Shown here piece by piece: positions 1 through 6,587 of a DNA stretch of 15,878 bases. Within the stretch, counting starts at the first letter, position 1. Every line of letters starts with the position of its first letter. Both the position numbers and the translations under genes were made by a program. The DNA lies in assembly GCA_945900935.1 (NCBI GenBank), contig CAMDKT010000054.1:1-15878 (forward strand). The letters are read 5' to 3'. The notes under the pieces are model-generated. The model saw only the letters and a program-made list of their open reading frames with translations. It was not told the origin of the DNA and made no database searches. The DNA comes from Candidatus Sulfopaludibacter sp. SbA3 (GTDB taxonomy: Bacteria > Acidobacteriota > Terriglobia > Bryobacterales > Bryobacteraceae).

Positions 1-2
1 GC

Positions 3-869
3 ACAATCGTATCCCAGACCTACGAAGGAGACCGTGTCTTCGGCGTGAACGTCATCCTGAATGCCGATGCTCGCAAGAATCCCGAAGACGTGGGAAAGCT
101 GATGCTCCACAACAGCGAAGGCACACGCATTCCGCTGCGGCAACTGGCGGACATTTACGAAACCACGGGCCGCTACGTCGTCCTGCACGAAGCCACACGC
201 CGACGGCAAGCGGTCACCTCGAACGTGGCCGGACGCGATGTCGCTTCCTTCGTGGACGAGGCGCGCAAACGGATTGAAGCCGAGATCCGCTTCCCTTCGG
301 GCGTTTATGCCGTTTACTCCGGAGCGGCGGAAGCACAGGCCGTCGCCCAGCGAGAAATCCTACTGTCCTCCACTGTCGCGGGCGTTGGCATCGTGTTGCT
401 TCTCGCGATTGCGTTTCACAACTTCCGGAATCTGGTCCTGGTGCTGGCGAACCTTCCGTTCGCGCTAGCAGGCGGGGTCTTGGCCATCTTCCTCTCGGGC
501 GGCTGGCTCACGCTGGGCTCACTGGTGGGGTTGGTCACGCTCTTCGGTATCAGCACGCGCAACTCGATCATGATGATTTCGCACTTCGACCATCTGGTTA
601 GGGTCGAGGGGCATTCGTGGAATATGGAAACCGCACTGCGGGGTGCCTCCGAGCGCTTGGTGCCGATTTTGATGACGGCGCTGGTCGCGGGCCTGGGACT
701 TCTGCCCATCGCCATCGGGAGCGGCGATCCCGGTCGCGAGATTGAAGGGCCCATGGCCATCGTGATTCTGGGCGGACTCGCGACATCGACTGCCCTCAAT
801 CTTCTAGTGCTGCCGACCCTAGCGCTACGCTTTGGTCGATTTGAAGCTACGGCCGAGGGAAATGAGTAG
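3..869 (+). CDS. RND heavy-metal efflux pump (CusA/CzcA type), C-terminal part
   Basis: The frame is open from the first bases of the window, so the gene begins upstream and about 288 codons of its 3' end are seen; the GTG at 45 is internal. The family is an inner-membrane proton-driven pump that works with a periplasmic adaptor and an outer-membrane channel to export metal ions or other toxicants. Visible parts are the end of the second periplasmic (porter/docking) region and then five hydrophobic segments matching the last helices of a 12-helix RND protein. The final helix pair carries the family-typical stretch GREIEGPMAIVILGGLATST, followed by NLLVLPTLALRFG. This C-terminus fits HME-RND (CusA/CzcA) better than AcrB-type drug pumps, but substrate-determining residues lie outside the window. 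A 5-6 bp hairpin follows the stop. The next gene in the same direction is a broken MFS transporter. Confidence 0.88.
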   Translation, partial: TIVSQTYEGDRVFGVNVILNADARKNPEDVGKLMLHNSEGTRIPLRQLADIYETTGRYVVLHEATRRRQAVTSNVAGRDVASFVDEARKRIEAEIRFPSGVYAVYSGAAEAQAVAQREILLSSTVAGVGIVLLLAIAFHNFRNLVLVLANLPFALAGGVLAIFLSGGWLTLGSLVGLVTLFGISTRNSIMMISHFDHLVRVEGHSWNMETALRGASERLVPILMTALVAGLGLLPIAIGSGDPGREIEGPMAIVILGGLATSTALNLLVLPTLALRFGRFEATAEGNE

Positions 870-875
870 ATTCTA

Positions 876-889
876 TGGCGCAGGCGCCA
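876..889. repeat. Short inverted repeat after the RND gene
   Basis: TGGCG-CAGG-CGCCA forms a perfect 5-bp stem with a 4-nt loop (6 bp if the loop is only AG), 7 nt after the RND stop codon. No run of T follows, so it is not a classical intrinsic terminator. It may be a weak transcript-end hairpin or chance in GC-rich DNA. Confidence 0.3.
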
Positions 890-907
890 GCCAGCCTTGC
901 AATCTAG

Positions 908-1253
908 GAACGGCACATCCGCACCGCCCGTCGGCTTCCGGGGAATATCTGGGCGCTCGGGCTAGTATCCATGTTCATGGATACTTCTTCCGAGTTCGTG
1001 CATAGCTTATTGCCAATCTTCATGGCATCAGTGCTTGGGTGCAGCATGCTGCTTCGGCGTTGTGGAAGGCATCGCCGAAGCCATCGCCTCCCTCTCAAAA
1101 ATGTTCTCGGGGGCCCTCAGCGACTACTTTGGCAAGAGAAAGCCGCTGATGCTTTTGGGCTACGGACTCAGCGCGGCCACCAAACCTGTATTTCCAATGG
1201 CCTCGTCGATCATCTCGGTTGCCGCGGCGAGGTTTCTTGATCGGGTGGGTAAA
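908..1253 (+). pseudogene. MFS transporter, N-terminal remnant (frameshifted, truncated)
   Basis: Two reading frames together spell the start of a major facilitator superfamily protein. The first frame opens after a TAG at 905-907 and reads NIWALGLVSMFMDTSSEFVH, then a hydrophobic stretch to about 1050. The second frame resumes with FGVVEGIAEA, SGALSDYFGKRKPLMLLGYG and ends in ARFLDRVGKG. The SDYFGKRK segment is the loop 2-3 signature of MFS carriers, and DRVGKG normally continues into IRGAPRD in this subfamily. The switch at about 1049-1057 needs a +1 or -2 change. Only about 115 of roughly 400 codons remain, because at 1254 the sequence changes abruptly into a receptor-gene fragment. No convincing start codon or ribosome-binding site is seen; the ATG at 971 is inside the conserved region. 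Family assignment is by motif recognition, and I regard the gene as dead. Confidence 0.75.
964..985. repeat. Near-perfect palindrome, 10-bp arms
   Basis: Positions 964-973 (AGTATCCATG) are the exact reverse complement of 976-985 (CATGGATACT), with TT between. It lies inside the MFS remnant over the codons for VSMFMDT and covers the only ATG near its start. It could be an operator or hairpin, or a coincidence of codons. The protein sequence there is conserved in the family, which favours coincidence. Confidence 0.45.
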
Positions 1254-1638
1254 GGCCCGGCGCGCGTGAACAACTGGAACGGCGCAGGCGTCGCTCCGAA
1301 CATGCAGGATCAGTTCTCCACTCGGATGGACCACTCCTTCAGCGACAGTCACAAGCTGTTCGGACGCTTCTCCTGGAGTAACATCACGCGCGGCGGCTTT
1401 GATTTCTTCGGCAACGGCGCAGGATGGGTGAATCCCGGCGGGAGCGGCCTGCCGATCGACGTCAACGCCCGCAATCTGTCATTGGACGACACGCCGACGC
1501 TGCTGCTGAATGTCCGCTATGGATTCGTGAGGCAGTGGGTGGCGCGGGATCCGCCATTGAACGGCCTCGACCTGGCGACTCTTGGATTTCCCTCCGAAGT
1601 TCAACGCGCAGGTGGGCGCGCGTGCCCTTCCCTCATTC
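1254..1638 (+). pseudogene. Degraded duplicate of an internal segment of the Oar-like receptor gene
   Basis: These 385 nt align end to end with 3849-4244 inside the receptor gene downstream. By eye I count 10 substitutions, one 12-nt deletion and one 1-nt insertion, which gives about 97 % identity over aligned bases. The 12-nt deletion (after 1489) removes four codons (YTFT in the intact copy) between two CAC triplets and keeps the frame. The extra A near 1600 shifts it, so the protein ends at 1655 in unrelated residues. Homology starts sharply at GGCCCGG and stops sharply after CCTCATTC. The segment equals about residues 388-519 of the receptor, part of its barrel, without start, plug or C-terminus. 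It is joined in frame to the MFS remnant, giving an open frame from 1035 to 1655. It is very unlikely to make a functional protein. Confidence 0.93.
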
Positions 1639-1693
1639 GGGTGGACGCGCAATGAAAAGCCGAAGATCGCCTACACCCACCGGTGGTTCATTC

Positions 1694-1702
1694 TGATATA
1701 CT
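1694..1702 (+). promoter_or_regulatory. Possible extended -10 promoter for the aldo/keto reductase gene
   Basis: TGATATACT resembles an extended -10 element (TGn followed by TATACT, 5 of 6 to consensus) 14 nt before the ATG at 1717. No good -35 box is present at the usual distance. Transcription from here would give a leader of only about 8 nt, consistent with the lack of a Shine-Dalgarno sequence before that ATG. This is a sequence match only. Confidence 0.3.
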
Positions 1703-1716
1703 TGCCAACTCAATTT

Positions 1717-2649
1717 ATGAAACGCAGATTCTTTGTAGGCACAGCAGTCACGGGCGCGGCGCTTTCCGGCGCTCCGGCAAAAAAGCCGAAGGCGGGCGGC
1801 ATCCCGATGAAGGAGTTCGGCAAGACCGGAGCGAAGGTCACCGTCATTGCGCAGGGCGGCGCCAGGATGGATCTGCATCCAACCGTGGCCGACGCGGCGG
1901 ACCACGTCCGGCGGATGTACGAACTGGGGATCAATTTCTTCGACTGCGCCCACAGCTACTGGGACGGTAAGGCCGAAGAGGCTTACGGCATCGGATTGAG
2001 CGGCGTCCGGAAAAACGTATTTCTGACGACGAAGTCCACGAAGCGGACCCGCAAAGAAGCCGAAGCCGAGTTGCATCTCTCGCTGCAACGGCTGAAGACG
2101 GACCATGTGGACCTATGGCAGATACACAGCCTGCAAACCAACGAAGACATTGATCGCGTCTTAGCGCCCGGCGGAGCGATGGAAGCCTTTGAAGCGGCCA
2201 AGAAGGCGGGCAAGTGCAAGTTTATCGGCTTCACGGGACACTATGACCCGGACATTCATGCGCGCATGTTGAAGGCCTATGCCAAGTGGGACTCCGTGCT
2301 GATGCCGGTGCATGCCGCCGACCACGCGTACCTGAGCTTCGAGAAAACGCCGCTGCCGCTGGCGGTGGAAATGGGGATCGGCATCCAGGCGATCAAAGTG
2401 TTCTGCAAAGCATTCCTGCTGCGGTCGCTGAGCCCCACCGAGTGCCTGCGCTACACGCTGAGCCACCCCATTCACGTAGCCGTCTGCGGCGCTGGCACGC
2501 AGGGACAAATGGAAGACAACATCCGCACCGTTCAGAATTTCAAGCCGCTGACGCGGGAAGAGATGGCATCCATGCAGCAGCGGGCCATCGTCGGGCAGGG
2601 CGTGTATACGGGCCCCACCATGGAGTATTGGAAACGGAAGAACGCGTAA
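1717..2649 (+). CDS. Tat-type aldo/keto reductase
   Basis: This is a 310-residue NAD(P)H-dependent oxidoreductase of the aldo/keto reductase family. The catalytic tetrad is visible as D76, Y81 (FFDCAHSY), K106 (LTTKST) and H137 (LWQIH), and the protein spans the usual length of the barrel. The N-terminus begins MKRRFFVGTAVTGAALSGA, a short twin-arginine-like leader of the kind found on exported acidobacterial oxidoreductases, so export to the periplasm is likely though not proven. I chose ATG 1717 because the protein makes sense from there. The frame stays open upstream to 1582, but those codons belong to the receptor-fragment duplicate. No Shine-Dalgarno sequence precedes 1717. The stop overlaps an ATG of the next frame (TAATG at 2648-2651), and the receptor start follows within 40 nt, suggesting co-transcription. 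The substrate is unknown. Confidence 0.88.
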   Translation: MKRRFFVGTAVTGAALSGAPAKKPKAGGIPMKEFGKTGAKVTVIAQGGARMDLHPTVADAADHVRRMYELGINFFDCAHSYWDGKAEEAYGIGLSGVRKNVFLTTKSTKRTRKEAEAELHLSLQRLKTDHVDLWQIHSLQTNEDIDRVLAPGGAMEAFEAAKKAGKCKFIGFTGHYDPDIHARMLKAYAKWDSVLMPVHAADHAYLSFEKTPLPLAVEMGIGIQAIKVFCKAFLLRSLSPTECLRYTLSHPIHVAVCGAGTQGQMEDNIRTVQNFKPLTREEMASMQQRAIVGQGVYTGPTMEYWKRKNA

Positions 2650-2672
2650 TGGCCGATAGAAAATACTCTCTC

Positions 2673-2677
2673 AAGGA
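2673..2677 (+). promoter_or_regulatory. Shine-Dalgarno sequence that selects the receptor start
   Basis: AAGGA lies 10 nt before the ATG at 2688 and only 1 nt before the in-frame ATG at 2679. The spacing favours 2688, which also gives the cleanest signal peptide. A third in-frame ATG at 2649 overlaps the stop of the reductase gene. Confidence 0.5.
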
Positions 2678-2687
2678 AATGAATTTC

Positions 2688-5600
2688 ATGCGTTTGCTGC
2701 CGCTTGCACTTGCCTCCGCCCTGCTGTGGGGACAGTCGTTCACGGGCACCATCTCGGGCACCGTTCAGGACGCCTCCGGGGCCGTGGTTCCCGCCACCAA
2801 GATTTTGCTCATCAACTCAAACACGAATGAGCGCCGCGCCCAGCAGAGCAACGCCGACGGATCCTACCTGATCCCGTTGGTGCCCCCCGGCAGCTACCGG
2901 CTGGAGGCGGAAGCGTCCGGCTTCAAGAAGATGATCCGGCCGAACGTGGTTGTGGAAGTGAACCAGAGCTTGCGCATCGACGCTGTACTGGAAGTGGGCA
3001 GCGTGGCCGAGTCGGTGCAGGTAACGGCGGAGACGCCTTTATTGCAGCCTAATACTTCGTCGCTGGGGCAAGTGGTGGACAACCGGAAGATCGTGGAGTT
3101 TCCGCTCGCCGGCCGCAACACATTCGCGCTGATCTCGCTGACGGCGGGGGCGCAGCCGCTGGGCGAGTTCGGCAATCTCCCGGCGCGGGCCAACGCCTAC
3201 GCCTCCGGGTACTTCAGCATGAACGGCAGCCAACCCCTGAGCAACGAAACGCTGATTGACGGTGTTCCCGCCAACGCCGCCACAACCAACGCCCCTGGGC
3301 TGACTCCCTCCGTCGACGCGATTCAAGAGTTCAAGGTGCAAAGCGGCAACTTTACCGCCGAGTTCGGACGCACCGGCGGCGGCGTGGTGAACCTGGTCTT
3401 CAAGTCCGGCACGAATCAGTTGCACGGGACGTTGTACGAATTCCTGCGCAACAGCGCATTTGACGCCAACAACTTTTTCAACAACCGGTTCGGACGGCGC
3501 AAAGCGCGCAACGTCCTTAATCAGTTCGGGGCCACGGCGGGCGGACCGCTGATCAAGGACCGCACGTTCTGGTTCGTGAGCTATGAAGGACTGCGGGACC
3601 GCCGCGCTCTGTCGCAAACCTACACGCTGCCAACGCCGCAGCAATTGCAGGGCGACTTCACCGGCACGCTCAACGGGCAGGGACAGTTGATTACGATTGC
3701 CGACCCGGCCACCACCCGTCCGAATCCCGCCGTCGCGGGCGGCTTCCTCCGGGATCTGTTCGCCGGTAACCGGATTCCGTCGAACCGCGTTGACCCCGTG
3801 GCTTCGCGGGTGCGCTCCTTCTGGCCCGCTCCGACTTCGCAGGGAACCGGCCCGGCGCGCGTGAACAACTGGAACGGCGCCGGCGTCGCTCCGAACGTGC
3901 AGGATCAGTTCTCCACCCGGATGGACCACTCCTTTAGCGACAGTCACAAGCTGTTCGGACGCTTCTCCTGGAGTAACATCACGCGCGGCGGCTTTGATTT
4001 CTTCGGCAACGGCGCAGGCTGGGTGAATCCTGGCGGGAGCGGCATGCCGATCGACGTCAACGCCCGCAATCTGTCATTGGACGACACCTATACTTTCACG
4101 CCGACGCTGCTGCTGAATGTCCGCTATGGATTCGTGAGGCAGTGGGTGGCGCGGGATCCGCCATTGAACGGCCTCGACCTGACGACTCTTGGATTTCCCT
4201 CCGAGTTCAACTCGCAGGTGGGCGCGCGAGCCCTTCCCTCATTCATGCCCACCGGCTTCCGCGCCGTTCATCAACGCGGCACTGACAATATCCGCCGCGG
4301 CGACCTGACCCACTCCGTCCAGGCCAACGTCACAAAAGTGACCTCGCGTCATAACATCAAAGTTGGCGCAGATTACCGGGTAATGCTGCTTAACGAATTT
4401 GAGCCGGTGATCTCGCAAGGCCAGTTCTTCTTTGACGGACGTTTCACCAGTTCCGATCCGCTTCGCATTCCGGCGAACTCCGGTCACAGTATCGCCTCCT
4501 TCTTGCTGGGGCATCCGAACTCGGGCAACGTGGATATCCAACCTCCGATTTCGGTGAACTACCGGTACTTTGGCGGCTATGTGCAGGACGACTTCAAGGT
4601 GAACCAGAAGCTGACGTTCAACCTGGGTGTCCGCTACGAGGTGGAGACCGGACGAGGCGAGCGGTATAACCGTCTGAGTTTCTTCGACTCGAATGCGGCA
4701 AATCCGCTGGGCGCGCGCGTGGGGATTTCCGATCTTCGCGGCGGGCTCCGGTTTGTCGGCGTCGACGGCAACGGGATCCGGCAAAAGCAGACCAACCAGA
4801 ACAATTGGGGTCCCCGATTCGGCTTCGCCTATCAATTGAACGCGCGGACCGTGATCCGCGGCGGCTATGGACTCTTCTTCCTGCCTAACACCGGCGACGG
4901 CGCCGGTCCGGCAAATGCCAACGAAGGCTTCACGGCTGTTACGCAATTCGTGAGTTCCCTGGACGGCGGAATCACGCCCGCCGACCGCCTGAGCAATCCG
5001 TTCCCGCGCGGCGTGCTGCGAGGCCCCGGTTCCAGCCGAGGCCTACTCACCCAGCTTGGGCAAAATTTGACCACCGTCCGGTTCGGCGACCCCAGCGCCT
5101 ATTCCCAGGCGTATAACTTCAACATCCAGCGTGAGCTGCCGGGCAACTTCCTGTTTGATATCGCCTACGCGGCGAACAAGGGAACCAGCCTGCCAGTTAG
5201 CCAGGAGAACAACCAACTCGCCGACCAGCATCTCGCGTTGGGATCGCAACTGCAGGCGCAGGTTCCGAATCCGTTCCGCGACTTTGTATCCGTCGGGACG
5301 CTCAGCCAGCCGACTGTCGCCCGCGGGCAACTGTTGCGTCCTTTCCCCCAGTTCACTGGCGTTACACAGAGGGATGTCCGAACCGGGTTCTCCATTTATC
5401 ACTCCATTCAAATGAAACTGGAGCACCGGTTCAGCAACGGCTTCAGTTTCCTGGGGGCGTTCACCGCGGCCAAGCAGATCGGCACGCCGCTCGCCCATAC
5501 AGTGGTGTCGGACCAGGGATTTCAGAACAATAATCAGCGCCACCTCGACCGGTCTCTCTCCGGATTCGACGTGGCGCGGCGGATCGTGTTCAGCGGGACG

Positions 5601-6119
5601 TGGGAACTGCCGTTTGGCAAGGGGCACGCGCTGCTGGGCTCGGCGCAGGGTCCGCTGCAGGTGGTTGCCGGCGGCTGGCAGGTCAACGCGATCGTCACTC
5701 TGCAGGGCGGCTTTCCCCTGGGCATCGGCACGGCCGCGAACCTGACCAACTCCTTTGGTGGCGGGTCGCGGCCGAACAATAACGGAACCAGCGCCGCCTT
5801 AAGCGGGTCGGAGCGGACGCTGGACCGGTGGTTTAACACGTCGGTCTTCTCCCAGCCGGCGCCATTCACGTTCGGCAATACGGCTCGAACCCTGCCCGAT
5901 GTGCGGACGCCGGGGTTGACCAACTTCGATTTTTCGATAACGAAGAACACGCGGATCTCGGAGCGAATCACTACGCAGTTCCGCGCCGAGTTCTTCAACG
6001 GCTTCAACCACCCGAACTTCGGATCCCCCGGCACCGCCTTCGGGAATGCGAACTTCGGCGTGATCAGTTCCGCGCTAGATCCGCGGATTATTCAACTGGG
6101 GCTTAAGATCCTGTTTTGA
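2688..6119 (+). CDS. Oar-like TonB-dependent receptor 1 with carboxypeptidase-regulatory-like domain
   Basis: This is a 1143-residue outer-membrane protein of the acidobacterial Oar-like type. Starting at ATG 2688, a signal peptide (MRLLPLALASALLWGQS) is followed by a carboxypeptidase-regulatory-like beta-sandwich at about 18-105 (SGTVQDASGAVVP, DGSYLIPLVPPGSYRLEAEA). Next comes a plug region at about 110-235 (ETLIDGVPAN, IQEFKVQSGNFTAEFGRTGG, FKSGTNQLHG), then a long beta-barrel ending in LKILF with a terminal aromatic residue, as barrel-assembly signals do. Such receptors import bulky substrates using TonB/ExbBD energy; the ligand cannot be read here. The frame stays open back to 2286 inside the reductase gene, but that part codes nothing sensible. 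A part of the barrel (3849-4244) is duplicated upstream at 1254-1638. Only 18 nt separate its stop from the convergent gene. Confidence 0.93.
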   Translation: MRLLPLALASALLWGQSFTGTISGTVQDASGAVVPATKILLINSNTNERRAQQSNADGSYLIPLVPPGSYRLEAEASGFKKMIRPNVVVEVNQSLRIDAVLEVGSVAESVQVTAETPLLQPNTSSLGQVVDNRKIVEFPLAGRNTFALISLTAGAQPLGEFGNLPARANAYASGYFSMNGSQPLSNETLIDGVPANAATTNAPGLTPSVDAIQEFKVQSGNFTAEFGRTGGGVVNLVFKSGTNQLHGTLYEFLRNSAFDANNFFNNRFGRRKARNVLNQFGATAGGPLIKDRTFWFVSYEGLRDRRALSQTYTLPTPQQLQGDFTGTLNGQGQLITIADPATTRPNPAVAGGFLRDLFAGNRIPSNRVDPVASRVRSFWPAPTSQGTGPARVNNWNGAGVAPNVQDQFSTRMDHSFSDSHKLFGRFSWSNITRGGFDFFGNGAGWVNPGGSGMPIDVNARNLSLDDTYTFTPTLLLNVRYGFVRQWVARDPPLNGLDLTTLGFPSEFNSQVGARALPSFMPTGFRAVHQRGTDNIRRGDLTHSVQANVTKVTSRHNIKVGADYRVMLLNEFEPVISQGQFFFDGRFTSSDPLRIPANSGHSIASFLLGHPNSGNVDIQPPISVNYRYFGGYVQDDFKVNQKLTFNLGVRYEVETGRGERYNRLSFFDSNAANPLGARVGISDLRGGLRFVGVDGNGIRQKQTNQNNWGPRFGFAYQLNARTVIRGGYGLFFLPNTGDGAGPANANEGFTAVTQFVSSLDGGITPADRLSNPFPRGVLRGPGSSRGLLTQLGQNLTTVRFGDPSAYSQAYNFNIQRELPGNFLFDIAYAANKGTSLPVSQENNQLADQHLALGSQLQAQVPNPFRDFVSVGTLSQPTVARGQLLRPFPQFTGVTQRDVRTGFSIYHSIQMKLEHRFSNGFSFLGAFTAAKQIGTPLAHTVVSDQGFQNNNQRHLDRSLSGFDVARRIVFSGTWELPFGKGHALLGSAQGPLQVVAGGWQVNAIVTLQGGFPLGIGTAANLTNSFGGGSRPNNNGTSAALSGSERTLDRWFNTSVFSQPAPFTFGNTARTLPDVRTPGLTNFDFSITKNTRISERITTQFRAEFFNGFNHPNFGSPGTAFGNANFGVISSALDPRIIQLGLKILF
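3849..4244 (+). repeat. Receptor segment duplicated at 1254-1638
   Basis: This 396-nt stretch inside receptor 1 is the intact counterpart of the degraded copy 2595 nt upstream in the same orientation. It keeps the 12 nt missing from the copy and reads through in frame. The two form a direct repeat that could support recombination deleting the reductase gene between them. Confidence 0.92.
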
Positions 6120-6137
6120 TGTCAGGCCGCTCGAATA

Positions 6138-6587
6138 TCAATGGGCGGGCTGGGCGAGCTTCGTCGCCTGGCGGGCTACCATCTTCCAACCGCCAGCGCC
6201 CTTCACCCACACGTGCAGGATATTCATGTGTACGATGCTGGTCTTGCTATGGTAGAGATCGACGCCGCCCTTGACCAGAGCCGTCTTGCCATAGACGCGT
6301 ACCACCGTGCCGGAATAATCGAGCCTTTCCACAATAGACTTGCCCGACACAATCGATTTGATGAAATCGGCCTTGGTCTCAAACTGGCCCGCCGAGTGGG
6401 TATACATGAGGTCCTCGCTCAGCAGTTTATCCAGCGAGGCCCCATCTTTGTGGATCATCGCCTGCTTGAGCGACTCCATTGCGGCAGTTACTTCCTTCAC
6501 CGCTCCCGGATCGGATGTCTCGGCGGCAAACAGACTCAGTGCGGCTACCGCCGTCAAAAATATAATTCTCATTCTCATTGTCCTCAT
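6138..6587 (-). CDS. Small secreted DUF4440/SnoaL-like (NTF2-fold) protein
   Basis: This is a protein of about 149 residues with a signal peptide (MRTMRMRIIFLTAVAALSLF, then AAETS) and one domain. The pattern of the domain (TAAMESLKQAMIHKDGASLD, LLSEDLMYTHSAGQFETKAD, ending WVKGAGGWKMVARQATKL) is that of DUF4440/SnoaL-like proteins of the NTF2 superfamily. These form a cone-shaped pocket; many are non-enzymatic binding or accessory proteins, and a specific role is not evident. The first ATG (6587) overlaps the stop of the DUF1501 gene as ATGA, which suggests translational coupling. A second in-frame ATG at 6572 has AGGA 8 nt upstream and gives an equally good signal peptide, so the start is uncertain by five codons. 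It is the last gene of the minus-strand operon and is convergent with receptor 1. Confidence 0.8.
   Translation of the reverse strand: MRTMRMRIIFLTAVAALSLFAAETSDPGAVKEVTAAMESLKQAMIHKDGASLDKLLSEDLMYTHSAGQFETKADFIKSIVSGKSIVERLDYSGTVVRVYGKTALVKGGVDLYHSKTSIVHMNILHVWVKGAGGWKMVARQATKLAQPAH

Noticed and set aside
876..889. Intrinsic terminator after the RND gene
   Set aside because: The hairpin is short and no T-run follows it. I kept it only as an inverted repeat.
1582..1716. Longer start for the aldo/keto reductase
   Set aside because: Codons 1582-1638 are the receptor duplicate read in its original frame, and 1639-1716 has no family match. The Tat-like leader begins at ATG 1717.
2286..2687. Upstream extension of the receptor 1 frame across the reductase gene
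   Set aside because: The frame is open but its residues are low-complexity Ala/Arg/Pro-rich text from reading the reductase gene out of frame. A signal peptide and ribosome-binding site sit at 2688.
3039..3947. 302-codon minus-strand open frame
   Set aside because: It lies inside receptor 1, is rich in Arg, Gly, Val and Ala, has no domain pattern, and is explained by GC-rich codons on the opposite strand.
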